Origin: an uncultured Brachyspira sp.
GTDB lineage: Bacteria; Spirochaetota; Brachyspiria; Brachyspirales; Brachyspiraceae
Direction: 5' to 3'
Length of the DNA stretch: 34,277 bases
Assembly: GCF_944390595.1 (NCBI RefSeq)
Contig: NZ_CALXRN010000238.1
Coordinates: 1-34,277 of the forward strand
The notes beneath the pieces are model-generated. The model had not been told where the DNA came from, did not search any database, and saw nothing but the letters and a program-made list of their open reading frames with translations. Shown in pieces: positions 7,418-16,477 of this stretch. The position numbers and the translations under genes were made by a program. The first letter of the stretch is position 1. The number at the start of each line of letters is the position of its first letter.

Positions 7418-9538
7418 TTAAATATCCTTAGCTTCTACCTTTAATTTATATTTAATTTTTTCATTAGGTTTTAAATACATCTTCTTACAGCAAACTATTG
7501 TAGAGTTTTGATAATTCATTTCTAGTTTATCAACGGCATCAGATATAGTGTAATTAGGCATATATAAGAATATTGTCTCATCACTGGCTTCCATTGATAC
7601 ATTTACTTTTATATATCCTTTATCAACCATACCGAAAATAGTTCCATGATATTCTCCCGCACTTGAAAGATTAACAGATATTTTGTCGTCTCCTCCTGTG
7701 TAATATCTGTCAGGTTCATTTCCTGCAAGCAATGTTATATTATTTTCTAAAGCATATACAAATTCTATATCTTCATTAGATTTATTTTCTATAATTGCTT
7801 CAACTGAAAAACCGCCTTCATTTTGAACAACATATCTTTTTATCAAATGAATATCTTTTCCATTCACTTTTGAAGTTTTTTCAAAAGATACTGAAGCATA
7901 ATCTTTGTTTATGATATTTTCAATAACATTATAGTATGATTCATAAAATGAAGCATTTTCTTTATATTTTAACAATTGGAATTCTTCGGCAGTAGGTAAT
8001 TTATTCAAAAAGTGATCAACAGCAAATACTTTTTCATTCTTATCAAATACTAAATACTTAGCTATATTTTCATCTACTTTTTTTGCTATTTCATGTATTG
8101 ATACATGTTCATTATCATTTTGATTGTTATTAGCATTTCTCATAGCTGCTATATGATATGCTTCTTCTCTTCTTTTTAAGCAGTCTATTAAATTTATTGG
8201 GTTTTCTGTTTTTAAATCCCATTCTATTATAGAACCGCTTAAAGTATGGAATAAAAATGCTTCTCTTCTTGATGATATTATAATTTCTTCTCTTCCGTCC
8301 ATATCAAAATCTAAGTTATGGTTTAAGAAATATTTTCTTCCATATACTTTTTCTAATGAAATTTCAGTAGCTCTGATTAAATTAGCATAAGTTTCATGTC
8401 TTAAATTATTTAAATAAAGTCCTCCGAAAGTTCCATGCCAATAAGGACAATTGCATTGACCTTTTAAAAGATATTCTAAGGCTGCTTCTTTTTCTTTATA
8501 ATTAGATTCTGTAATTTCTCCTATCATGTTTGAAGTAAATATCATTCTTTTATTCATTCTGTTGCTTTCAGAATACTTAGCAAAATAATTTCTCCAGAAC
8601 CCGCCTCTCATAAATCTTGTAATAATTTCATTTTCTTCAGATTTTTTTAATTCTTCCTGTTTTGAATGGAATTCATCCTGTATCTTAGCAGGCAATACCC
8701 AAGTAAGCATTTCTTCATAAGAACCTGTAGGTATATATATTTTAGATATTGGAGGATGTTTCTGCATATATTCGCTGTATGTAGTTGTTATAATTGTATC
8801 TTTTTCTCTAGTAAGTGCTTCAAAAAATTTTTCAAGCCATTTATCTTCATAAACCCATTTTTGAGTACCAGGCCAATCTCCATATTTCTCTCCGTCATCA
8901 TGTAGTACAACAACTCTGTCGCCCTCTTCTGTTGCTATGGATTTTAAATACTCTATGGACTTTTCTACTTCTCTAAACGGTATTAGATAACGAAGCTCCT
9001 GAGATATAGGGAATATATTTAATTTATAATTTTCATCATCTGTAATAAAATACCCGAACATATTTTTTGTATCTATTCCAGTAGTTAAAAATTGCGAATC
9101 GTCAAGCATTATATATTTAAGTCCGTTTTTTGCCAGACTTTTAACTAATGTAGGCTCCCAAACTCTTTCTGCTATCCAAGCTCCGTTAGGTGTTACAGCA
9201 AAATTATTTTCTATATATTTATTTAATTTGTTTATTTGTATATTTCTGTCTTTATTAGGTATAGAAGGCATTATTGGCTCATAAAAACCGCCGCTTTGTA
9301 TTTCTATTCTATTTTCAGAGGCCAATCTTTTTAAAGCATATATATGCTCAGGATGTTTTTTTTCTATCCATTCTAAAAGACATCCTGTATAATGAAAATT
9401 AAATTTTATATCTTTGTATTTTTCTAAAATATCTAAAAACGGCTTGTAGGCATTTTTATATGTGTTTTCAAATACAAAATCAAAATTTCCTACAGGCTGA
9501 TGATTATGATTTCCTAATATTAAATTTATAGTTTTCAT
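7418..9538 (-). CDS. Glycoside hydrolase family 57, 4-alpha-glucanotransferase type
   Basis: A cytoplasmic enzyme of alpha-glucan metabolism; no signal peptide is seen. The start LILGNHNHQPVGNFD is the GH57 signature. The predicted nucleophile Glu124 is in GAWIAERVWEPT, and the acid/base aspartate is at 214/215 in VLHDDGEKYGDW. The following helical region (about 260-400) and the C-terminal beta-rich part (about 415-700) match the layout of the Thermococcus-type 4-alpha-glucanotransferase. At 706 residues it is slightly longer than the usual 650-660. It moves maltooligosaccharide segments between alpha-1,4-glucans and probably acts in glycogen or maltodextrin turnover. GGG lies upstream of the ATG at 9538. 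Alpha-amylase activity is an alternative. Confidence 0.9.
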   Translation of the reverse strand: MKTINLILGNHNHQPVGNFDFVFENTYKNAYKPFLDILEKYKDIKFNFHYTGCLLEWIEKKHPEHIYALKRLASENRIEIQSGGFYEPIMPSIPNKDRNIQINKLNKYIENNFAVTPNGAWIAERVWEPTLVKSLAKNGLKYIMLDDSQFLTTGIDTKNMFGYFITDDENYKLNIFPISQELRYLIPFREVEKSIEYLKSIATEEGDRVVVLHDDGEKYGDWPGTQKWVYEDKWLEKFFEALTREKDTIITTTYSEYMQKHPPISKIYIPTGSYEEMLTWVLPAKIQDEFHSKQEELKKSEENEIITRFMRGGFWRNYFAKYSESNRMNKRMIFTSNMIGEITESNYKEKEAALEYLLKGQCNCPYWHGTFGGLYLNNLRHETYANLIRATEISLEKVYGRKYFLNHNLDFDMDGREEIIISSRREAFLFHTLSGSIIEWDLKTENPINLIDCLKRREEAYHIAAMRNANNNQNDNEHVSIHEIAKKVDENIAKYLVFDKNEKVFAVDHFLNKLPTAEEFQLLKYKENASFYESYYNVIENIINKDYASVSFEKTSKVNGKDIHLIKRYVVQNEGGFSVEAIIENKSNEDIEFVYALENNITLLAGNEPDRYYTGGDDKISVNLSSAGEYHGTIFGMVDKGYIKVNVSMEASDETIFLYMPNYTISDAVDKLEMNYQNSTIVCCKKMYLKPNEKIKYKLKVEAKDI

Positions 9539-9670
9539 TATTATACCCTATCTTTATTATCTAAAATTTCGTAATAATATTAATTTTAATTAACATAATT
9601 CTATACTAAATATATGTTTTTGTAAAGTTTTTTAGTTTGAATTTTATCTACAGTATTACTAAAAACAGTA

Positions 9671-9698
9671 TTGACTTTTTTGTATTTTATTTTAAAAT
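9671..9698 (+). promoter_or_regulatory. Promoter for glmS
   Basis: TTGACT (9671-9676), a 16-base spacer and TAAAAT (9693-9698) would give a leader of about 70 bases. A second candidate is an extended -10 (TGGTAAAAT, 9744-9752) closer to the ATG. The leader is too short to hold a glmS ribozyme. Confidence 0.5.
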
Positions 9699-9774
9699 TT
9701 TCGATTATCAAAAAAACGCAATTTTTAAAAAACTGCTATTTTTTGGTAAAATAAATATTTAAGGAAATTTTTAT

Positions 9775-11601
9775 ATGTGCGGTATAGTTGGATATGTAGG
9801 TAATAATAATGCAGTTGATATTTTAATGGAAGGATTATCTTCTTTAGAATATAGAGGATATGATTCAGCCGGTATATCTGTGGTTAATTCAAATAATAAT
9901 ATTGTTACTTTAAAATCGGAAGGAAAACTTGAAAATTTAAAAAGTATTGTAGAGTCAAGAGATAATATAAATTCTAATATAGGAATAGGGCATACAAGAT
10001 GGGCAACGCACGGAGCTCCTTCAGATATAAATGCACATCCTCATTCTACATCAAGACTTTCACTTGTTCATAACGGTATTATAGAAAATTATAAGGATAT
10101 AAAAAATGATTTAATTAATAAGGGATACAAATTCCTTTCAGAAACTGATACAGAAGTTGCAGCTAATTTAATAGACTCTTTATATGATGGAGACCCTTTA
10201 AGTGCCATAATAAAAGCTGTTGATATAATAGAAGGTTCTTATGCATTTGCCATGATATTTAAAGATGATATTGAAAAGGTATATTCTATTAGAAAAGGTG
10301 CTCCGTTGATAGCTGCTTTGGGAAAGAATGAAAATTTTTTGGCATCGGATATACCTGCAATATTAAAATATACTAATAAATATATTTTGATAGAAGAATG
10401 CAATATTGCTGTATTAGAAAAAAATAACATAACCATTTATGATAAGAATTTGAAAAAAGTTGATTATGAGGTATTAGAAGCTAATTGGACTGTAGAGCAG
10501 GCAGAGAAATGCGGGTATGATCATTTTATGCTTAAAGAAATTAATGAACAGCCTAAGGCGTTGCTTGATACAATAGAGCCTAGAATAGTAAAGGGAGTGC
10601 CAAATTTTGAAAGAGACGGAATTGAGGATGAAAATTTTTGGAAATTTTTTGACAGAGTTTATATAGTAGGATGCGGTACAGCTATGCATGCTGCCATGAT
10701 AGGTAAAAGACTTATAGAAGATAATTGCAGAATACCTGTAGAATGTGAAATAGCTTCTGAGTTTAGATATAAAAACCCAATACTTACGGATAAAACTTTA
10801 TCTATATTTATATCTCAGTCCGGAGAAACAGCTGATACTTTAGCTGCATTAAATTTAGTAAAAGAAAAAGGATGTAAGAGCTTAGCTATAGTTAATGTTA
10901 ATGGCTCTTCTATAGCTAGAAATGCTGATCATGTTATATATACTTATGCAGGTCCTGAAATATCTGTAGCTTCAACAAAAGCATATTCTGTGCAAATGGC
11001 TATAATGTATTTAATAACTTTCAAGATTATGATGTCAAGAGAAATGAAAGATGATAATTATATAAGAAGTCTTATTAAATATCTTCTTCAAACTATAGAT
11101 TCTGTTAATGATGTTCTTTTGATGAATGATAAAATAAAAGATTTATGCATTGATTATAAAGAAGCTTCAAGCATATTTTTTATAGGAAGAGATTTAGATT
11201 ATTATCAAGTTATGGAAGGGGCTTTAAAAATGAAAGAGATTAGCTATATACATTGCGAGGCTTATGCCGGAGGAGAGCTTAAGCATGGAGCCATATCTCT
11301 TATAACAGATAATACTCCTGTAGTAGCTTTGGCTGTACAAGAGAAAATATTAGCTAAGATGATAAGCAATACTAAAGAAGTTATATCAAGAGGTGCTAAT
11401 GTTCTTCTTTTTGTAAAAGATGGTATAGATATAGACAAAGATGCTTACAGAAAAATAGTTTATTTGCCAAAGGTTGAAGATATGTTTATGCCTATAGTTT
11501 CAATAGTAGCATTGCAGTTATTAGCTTATCATACCGCAGTAATAAGAGGATGCGATGTTGATAAGCCTAGAAATTTAGCTAAAAGTGTTACTGTAGAATA
11601 A
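9775..11601 (+). CDS. glmS: Glutamine-fructose-6-phosphate aminotransferase (isomerizing)
   Basis: Makes glucosamine-6-phosphate from fructose-6-phosphate and glutamine, the entry into UDP-GlcNAc and peptidoglycan synthesis. The 608 residues have the standard layout. The glutaminase domain starts MCGIVGYVG with the catalytic Cys2 and contains YRGYDSAG and GHTRWATHG. The first SIS domain contains IVGCGTAMHAA and SQSGETADT. The second contains GRDLDYYQVMEGALKMKE and EAYAGGELKHG. The C-terminus ends DKPRNLAKSVTVE, as in intact family members. AAGGA lies nine bases before the ATG. The gene appears monocistronic, with 124 bases to dgt and no clear terminator between. Confidence 0.98.
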   Translation: MCGIVGYVGNNNAVDILMEGLSSLEYRGYDSAGISVVNSNNNIVTLKSEGKLENLKSIVESRDNINSNIGIGHTRWATHGAPSDINAHPHSTSRLSLVHNGIIENYKDIKNDLINKGYKFLSETDTEVAANLIDSLYDGDPLSAIIKAVDIIEGSYAFAMIFKDDIEKVYSIRKGAPLIAALGKNENFLASDIPAILKYTNKYILIEECNIAVLEKNNITIYDKNLKKVDYEVLEANWTVEQAEKCGYDHFMLKEINEQPKALLDTIEPRIVKGVPNFERDGIEDENFWKFFDRVYIVGCGTAMHAAMIGKRLIEDNCRIPVECEIASEFRYKNPILTDKTLSIFISQSGETADTLAALNLVKEKGCKSLAIVNVNGSSIARNADHVIYTYAGPEISVASTKAYSVQMAIMYLITFKIMMSREMKDDNYIRSLIKYLLQTIDSVNDVLLMNDKIKDLCIDYKEASSIFFIGRDLDYYQVMEGALKMKEISYIHCEAYAGGELKHGAISLITDNTPVVALAVQEKILAKMISNTKEVISRGANVLLFVKDGIDIDKDAYRKIVYLPKVEDMFMPIVSIVALQLLAYHTAVIRGCDVDKPRNLAKSVTVE

Positions 11602-11725
11602 CATAAAAAATAAATTACATTTAAAGCTGTTTCAAAATATGATATTTATTTGTAATAAGATTTTTATTGTATTTTTTTATTAATTAATTTATTATTAACA
11701 TAATTATATTTAAAGGATACTTATT

Positions 11726-12757
11726 TTGAGAGCTATAAGACTTGATATAGAAACTAGAGAGAAAAGTTTTTTATCTCCGGCAGCTGCATTCTCATCCGAA
11801 AGTAAAGGAACTGTATACCCTAGAGAAAAAGATGATATAAGAACTATTTATATGCAGGACAGAGACAGAATAGTTCACAGCGAATATTTCAGACGTCTTA
11901 AAGATAAGGCACAAGTTATAATGCTTTCTGTAGGAGATTTTAGGACAAGACTTACTCATACGCTTGAAGTTATGCAAATAGCCAGAAGTATAGCAAGGGC
12001 ATTGAGATTGAATGAAGATTTAACAGAAGCTATATCATTCGGACATGATTTGGGACATTCTCCATTCGGACATGCAGGAGAGAGAGCTATAGCTAAATAT
12101 TTTAAAGGATTCCATCATTCTTCGCATTCTTTAAGAGTGGTTGAACATTTAGAAAAAGGTAAAGGACTTAATTTAAGTTTTGAAGTAAGAGACGGTATTA
12201 TAAAACATACTAAAGGAAAAAGCGGAAAATTGATAGCAGATTCATCAGGCCCATGCACAAATGAAGGTATGATTGTTAGAATATCAGATACTATTGCTTA
12301 TGCCAATCATGATGTTGATGATGCCATAAGATACGGGCTTTTAAAATTAGATGATATCCCTAAAGATATAACTAATGTTTTGGGGCATACTTATGGAGAG
12401 AGAGCTGATACTATGATTATGGCTGTTATAGAAGCAAGTATGGAAAAAATGGAAATAGATATAGATGAAAAAGTACTTAAAGCTATAAATGATTTAAGAG
12501 CTTTTATGTTTGAGACTGTTTATGAGAGTAAAACGATACTTGAAGATGCAGAACGTGTTAATAGAATAGTATCAACTATATTTGAATATTTAATGAAGCA
12601 TAAAGAGATAATAGAAGAAGATAAATTATTCAAAAAGGCAAATATTCCATATACTAGTGATGAAGAACTTGTTAAAGATTATGTTGCTCATCTAACTGAT
12701 TCTGAAGCAATTAGTCTTCATAAAAAAATAACTTATGGAAAACTAAATTATATATAA
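11726..12757 (+). CDS. dgt: dGTP/dNTP triphosphohydrolase, HD superfamily
   Basis: Hydrolyses deoxynucleoside triphosphates to the nucleoside and tripolyphosphate, which helps balance dNTP pools. Conserved motifs are DIRTIYMQDRDRIVHS, YFRRLKDKAQV, RLTHTLEVMQIARSIAR (metal-binding His) and FGHDLGHSPFGHAGE (the HD pair). The 343-residue length fits the bacterial dGTPase-like (type 2) group. The start is TTG at 11726 with AAAGGA eight bases upstream. The N-terminal REKSFLSPAAAFSSESKG aligns with the usual family start, which supports TTG over an internal ATG. The radical SAM gene follows after 12 bases. Confidence 0.92.
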   Translation: MRAIRLDIETREKSFLSPAAAFSSESKGTVYPREKDDIRTIYMQDRDRIVHSEYFRRLKDKAQVIMLSVGDFRTRLTHTLEVMQIARSIARALRLNEDLTEAISFGHDLGHSPFGHAGERAIAKYFKGFHHSSHSLRVVEHLEKGKGLNLSFEVRDGIIKHTKGKSGKLIADSSGPCTNEGMIVRISDTIAYANHDVDDAIRYGLLKLDDIPKDITNVLGHTYGERADTMIMAVIEASMEKMEIDIDEKVLKAINDLRAFMFETVYESKTILEDAERVNRIVSTIFEYLMKHKEIIEEDKLFKKANIPYTSDEELVKDYVAHLTDSEAISLHKKITYGKLNYI

Positions 12758-12769
12758 TGGCTATAATAG

Positions 12770-13729
12770 ATGTATAATGATAAACATTTAAAAAACATAG
12801 ATAATGCTTTAAAGAAAGCCGAACTTCTTTATGATAATTGTGTATGCTGCGGACATATATGCAATACTAACCGTAATGAAAAAAAGATAGGAAGATGCAA
12901 AATTTTTGAGGATACTAACCATGTAAAAACGGCATCTCATACTCTTCATTTTGGAGAAGAACCAATGCTTGTAGGCAAAGGAGGAAGCGGAACAGTATTT
13001 TTTTCAAGCTGTAATTTGAGCTGTGTATTTTGTCAGAATCATCAAATAAGTTCTGACGGAGTGGGAGATATAATTGATATAGAAACATTGGCTGATTATT
13101 TTTTGGATTTGGAAAAGCAGGGGGCTGAAAATATTAATTTGGTTAGTGCTACTCATGTAATATTTCCTGTTTTGAAAGGATTAAAAATTGCTTTTGAAAA
13201 AGGACTTAATCTTCCTATAGTTTATAATACAAATGGATATGATACTGAAGAATTATTAGACTGCTTGAATGGTATTGTTGATATATATTTGCCGGATTTG
13301 AAATATGTTTTTGATGATAAAGCTTTTAAATATTCAAGAGCTGAAAATTATTTTAATGTAGCTATTAATGCAATAGAAATAATGAAAAAACAGGTTGGCG
13401 ATTTAGTATTGGATGATAACGGCATTGCTAAAAGCGGTATTATAATAAGGCATTTAATATTGCCTAATAATGAATCGGATTCTTATGATATATTAATTGA
13501 ATTAAAAGAGAGAGATTTTTTAAAAAGCACTATATCTTTGATGTCTCAATATAACCCTAAGTTTAAAGCATGCAGTTTTGAAAATATAAATAGGAAATTA
13601 TATAAAAATGAGTATGATGATTTGGTTGATTATGCTCTTGATTTAGGATTTGAAAATTTATTAGTTCAGGAAATGGAAAGTTCTGAGAATTATTTACCTG
13701 ATTTTACTAAAGAAAAGCCTTTTTTATGA
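12770..13729 (+). CDS. PflX-type radical SAM protein (COG1313)
   Basis: An iron-sulfur radical SAM protein related to pyruvate formate-lyase activating enzymes. The cluster motif CNLSCVFC (Cys81, 85, 88) is preceded by FGEEPMLVGKGGSGTVFFSS, a signature of the PflX family. Conserved downstream segments are NINLVSATH, YNTNGYD, DIYLPDLKY and IIRHLILPNN. An extra N-terminal cysteine group (24, 26, 27, 31, 43) may bind metal or a second cluster. The substrate is not known, and activation of a glycyl-radical enzyme is only one possibility. No Shine-Dalgarno is evident, so it probably relies on coupling to dgt, which ends 12 bases upstream. Confidence 0.85.
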   Translation: MYNDKHLKNIDNALKKAELLYDNCVCCGHICNTNRNEKKIGRCKIFEDTNHVKTASHTLHFGEEPMLVGKGGSGTVFFSSCNLSCVFCQNHQISSDGVGDIIDIETLADYFLDLEKQGAENINLVSATHVIFPVLKGLKIAFEKGLNLPIVYNTNGYDTEELLDCLNGIVDIYLPDLKYVFDDKAFKYSRAENYFNVAINAIEIMKKQVGDLVLDDNGIAKSGIIIRHLILPNNESDSYDILIELKERDFLKSTISLMSQYNPKFKACSFENINRKLYKNEYDDLVDYALDLGFENLLVQEMESSENYLPDFTKEKPFL

Positions 13730-13775
13730 TTAAAAATGTTAAAATATTTTAATTTTAATTTAATAATTTTATTTT

Positions 13776-13803
13776 TTGACGAAAATATTTTATGATGTAT
13801 AAT
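13776..13803 (+). promoter_or_regulatory. Promoter for the HEAT-like/MinD-like pair
   Basis: TTGACG (13776-13781), a 16-base spacer and a perfect TATAAT (13798-13803). The predicted start near 13810 rules out the TTG at 13808 as the start of the downstream gene. Confidence 0.75.
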
Positions 13804-13840
13804 TATATTGAGATACTATATTATCTATAGGAATAAAATT

Positions 13841-14035
13841 ATGAAAGAAATACTTGCTGATTTAGAAAGCGAGGATGTAGAAAAAAGATTGAATGCTCTT
13901 GATGAACTTGTAAGCATAGTTTCAACAGCTGATAGAATAGCTGTTATCAAAGCATTAAAGCCACATATATTAGATTGGGATGAAAATGTTAGATTAAAAG
14001 TGGCTCAGGTATTAAAATTGTATACGGGACAATAA
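13841..14035 (+). CDS. Small HEAT-repeat-like protein
   Basis: A 64-residue, wholly helical protein. Residues 10-60 look like one and a half HEAT-type helical pairs (SEDVEKRLNALDELVSIV and DENVRLKVAQVLKLY). The ATG at 13841 is chosen because TAGGA lies eight bases upstream, and an in-frame TTG at 13808 would fall before the predicted transcription start. It is followed after two bases by the MinD-like ATPase gene, so translation is probably coupled and the two products may work together. No specific function can be assigned. Confidence 0.75.
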   Translation: MKEILADLESEDVEKRLNALDELVSIVSTADRIAVIKALKPHILDWDENVRLKVAQVLKLYTGQ

Positions 14036-14037
14036 TT

Positions 14038-14838
14038 ATGGGAAGAATAATATCTTTTTCCAGCGGCAAAGGCGGTGCTGGTAAGACTTTATGCTCAGTT
14101 AATTTTTCCGCCGAATTAGCTTCCAGAGGCTACAAAGTTTTGGTATTTGATATAGATATTAACTGTTCTAATGTTTTTATATTACTTCATGTTAAGCCTC
14201 AGTCTAAGCTGCAGGAGTATTTTGAAGGTACTTTAACATTAAAAGACTGTGTTATTAAAAGCGAATATGGTATAGATGTTATAAGTGCAGGAGTTAATAT
14301 ACAGAGATTTGTTCAATTTGAAAATGATTTTAATTTATCTAATTTAGCCAAAGATTTAAAAGTTTTAGCTGATGATTATGATTATGTAATTATAGATTAT
14401 GCTGCAGGTATAACTCAGCCTATGATGCGTTTTTATGAAATGTCTGATGATATTATACTTGTTGCCAATCCTGAAATTACTGCTTTGACAGATCTTTATA
14501 GATTAATGAAAATGATATATGTTAATAATATGACAGACAAGATGTATTTAATAGTGAATAAAGTGAAAAATATTGACTGGGCTATAAATTTATATAGAGA
14601 AATTAAAAAAGTTTCAGCAAAATTTTCGTTAAATATAAATTTGGTATTATTAGGTCCTGTTCTTTTTGATGAGGAAAAAGTTATGATATCTGTTCAAAAG
14701 AGAACACCTATTATAATACTTTATCCTAAAACTCCTATAAAGGGAGGGTTTTCTTTAGCTGTTACAAGATATCTTTATGATATAGGAGTAATGAAAGAAG
14801 AAAATGCCAGAGAAAAAACATTCTCAGATTTTTTCTAA
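14038..14838 (+). CDS. MinD/FlhG/ParA-like P-loop ATPase
   Basis: It has the deviant Walker A of the ParA/MinD group, SSGKGGAGKT (signature Lys11, Lys16, Thr17). The DIDINCSNV segment follows, where the family has DxDxG-N, and the Walker B is YVIIDYAAG. At 266 residues it is the usual size for MinD or FlhG. Such ATPases dimerise on ATP and position cell structures, including septum, flagella and chromosomes. The C-terminus (MKEENAREKTFSDFF) does not clearly form the amphipathic membrane-targeting helix of MinD. No flhF or min gene lies nearby. Its partner is likely the small HEAT-like protein encoded two bases upstream. Confidence 0.85.
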   Translation: MGRIISFSSGKGGAGKTLCSVNFSAELASRGYKVLVFDIDINCSNVFILLHVKPQSKLQEYFEGTLTLKDCVIKSEYGIDVISAGVNIQRFVQFENDFNLSNLAKDLKVLADDYDYVIIDYAAGITQPMMRFYEMSDDIILVANPEITALTDLYRLMKMIYVNNMTDKMYLIVNKVKNIDWAINLYREIKKVSAKFSLNINLVLLGPVLFDEEKVMISVQKRTPIIILYPKTPIKGGFSLAVTRYLYDIGVMKEENAREKTFSDFF

Positions 14839-14907
14839 TATGCTTATTCTGTAATATTAATATCATCCTTTGGTATAAAAAAATTAACTTCAAATAGTAA
14901 TTTAAAT

Positions 14908-14936
14908 TTGACAAATATACATAATATTGGTAAACT
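14908..14936 (+). promoter_or_regulatory. Promoter for the cytidylate-kinase-like gene
   Basis: TTGACA (14908-14913), a 17-base spacer and TAAACT (14931-14936), with a TG two bases before the -10. The in-frame TTG at 14908 is part of the -35 box, so it cannot be the start codon of the gene. Confidence 0.6.
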
Positions 14937-14970
14937 ATTACTTATAAGATATAAACAGAGGTATATTATT

Positions 14971-15585
14971 ATGGATAAAAAGATTATTATAACTATTAGC
15001 AGAGAATTCGGAAGCGGCGGCAGGTATATTGGAGAAATGGTTGCTAAGAAACTAGATATACCTTTTTATGATAAAGCTATAATAGAAATGGCTTCAGATA
15101 AAACAGGATTCTCTCCGGATTATATTAAAGAAAATGAGCAAAAACTGACAGGCTCTTCTCTGTTTAATTTTGCCATAACTGGTTCTTATGCTGGAAATAT
15201 GGTTTTCGGCAATGGGGAATCTTTGCAGGACACTATGTTTTTTGCACAAAGCAATGTTATAAAAGAAGTAGCGTCCAAACATTCATGCGTTATAGTTGGA
15301 AGATGTGCAAATCATGTGTTAGAAAATTTTGATAACTGCATTAATATATTTATTTATTCTGATATTGATAGTAAAATAAAACGTGCTGTTAATGAATATA
15401 AACTTGATGCCTCTAATATAGAAAAGATATTAAAAGAGAGAGATAAATTAAGGTCAAAACATTATAATTATTATACAGGTAAAAATTGGGGAGATGCAAG
15501 AAATTATCATGCTTGTTTAAATAGTGATTTTATAGGTATTGATAATACGGTTGATATAATAGAAAAAATAGCAAAATCAAGGTAA
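14971..15585 (+). CDS. Cytidylate kinase-like family protein
   Basis: A 204-residue P-loop kinase of the cytidylate-kinase-like group (Cytidylate_kin2). The N-terminal KKIIITISREFGSGGRYIG holds the nucleotide-binding loop. CVIVGRCANHVL is the second family hallmark, and a lid-like region with RDKLRSKHYNYYTGKNWG follows. The ATG at 14971 has AGAGG nine bases upstream and starts right where family homology begins. Members are common in anaerobes, and their nucleotide substrate is mostly untested, so CMP kinase activity is possible but not shown. The PHP phosphatase gene starts 8 bases after its stop, which suggests one transcript. Confidence 0.85.
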   Translation: MDKKIIITISREFGSGGRYIGEMVAKKLDIPFYDKAIIEMASDKTGFSPDYIKENEQKLTGSSLFNFAITGSYAGNMVFGNGESLQDTMFFAQSNVIKEVASKHSCVIVGRCANHVLENFDNCINIFIYSDIDSKIKRAVNEYKLDASNIEKILKERDKLRSKHYNYYTGKNWGDARNYHACLNSDFIGIDNTVDIIEKIAKSR

Positions 15586-15593
15586 TAATAAGC

Positions 15594-16301
15594 ATGAAAA
15601 TAATAGCTGATTTACATACGCACACTTTAGTGAGTGAACATGCATATAGTACAGTAGATGAAATGTTAAATGCAGCAAAGGATAAAGGTTTTTTAGCTTT
15701 AGCTATTACAGATCATGGGCCTGCTTCAAGTGATGGAGCTAAATCTGTACATTTTAAGGCTATGCATAGCCTGCCTGAATATATTAATGGAGTTAGATTA
15801 TTAAAAGGAGCTGAAGTTAATATTATTGATTACAGCGGAAAATTGGATTTAAGTTCTAATATTTTAATTAATTTAGATTTTGTCATAGCATCATATCATG
15901 AAGATGCCATACAGCCTATTAATGTTAAAGAGCATACAAATGGTTATGCGGAAGTTATAAAGAATAAAGATGTTAATTGTTTAGGGCATGTTGGAAATCC
16001 TAGATTTCAATTTGATATGGATTATATTATAAAGATGTGTAAAGACTATAATAAACTTATAGAAATTAATTCTTCATCTTTTACTGTGAGACCTGGAAGT
16101 GCACCTATATGTAAAGAGGTAGCATTGCTTTGTAAAAAATATGGAGTAAATATTGTAATTACTTCGGATGCTCATTCAAAATATAAGGTTGGAGATCATA
16201 CAGACGCTGTTAATATGTTAAATGATATAGACTTTCCGGAAACTCTTATATTGAATTCGGATTATGATAGATTAATAGAATATCTTAAAATTCAAAAATA
16301 A
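15594..16301 (+). CDS. PHP-domain phosphatase, YcdX type
   Basis: A metal-dependent phosphoesterase of the polymerase-and-histidinol-phosphatase superfamily. The 235-residue length and the motifs match YcdX: ADLHTHTLVSEHAYST (metal-binding His8 and His10), AITDHGPAS, ASYHED, CLGHVGNPRF, LIEINSSSF and ITSDAHS. YcdX-type enzymes bind several divalent metals and hydrolyse phosphoesters; the physiological substrate is unclear. Histidinol phosphatase (HisK type) is the main alternative, but the HAYST and GNP segments favour YcdX. It appears to be the distal gene of the kinase-like transcript. Confidence 0.85.
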   Translation: MKIIADLHTHTLVSEHAYSTVDEMLNAAKDKGFLALAITDHGPASSDGAKSVHFKAMHSLPEYINGVRLLKGAEVNIIDYSGKLDLSSNILINLDFVIASYHEDAIQPINVKEHTNGYAEVIKNKDVNCLGHVGNPRFQFDMDYIIKMCKDYNKLIEINSSSFTVRPGSAPICKEVALLCKKYGVNIVITSDAHSKYKVGDHTDAVNMLNDIDFPETLILNSDYDRLIEYLKIQK

Positions 16302-16389
16302 TATTTTATTACATTCATTTTCTTTATTAAAACTTTAATTAATTTGCTATATTTGAATATATATATTTTTTAATTTAAAATTTATTTTG

Positions 16390-16418
16390 TTGTTATATAT
16401 GTAAAATTCTATTATAAT
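16390..16418 (+). promoter_or_regulatory. Promoter for hutI
   Basis: TTGTTA (16390-16395), a 17-base spacer and a perfect TATAAT (16413-16418), about 50 bases before the ATG. The rest of the 176-base gap shows nothing else I can support. Confidence 0.6.
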
Positions 16419-16477
16419 AATATAGTAACTTAATATTTTATATCATTGATTAGTAATGTAACAATTAGAGAGGTTTT

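Noticed and set aside
9699-9774. glmS ribozyme or riboswitch in the glmS leader
   Set aside because: The leader is only about 70 AT-rich bases, with no room for the conserved ribozyme core.
12757-12777. Six-codon frame overlapping the dgt stop and the radical SAM start
   Set aside because: It has no Shine-Dalgarno and is too short to judge. It could aid coupling, but nothing supports that.
14908-14970. N-terminal extension of the cytidylate-kinase-like protein from TTG 14908
   Set aside because: The TTG is part of the -35 box, and family homology begins at ATG 14971, which has a Shine-Dalgarno.
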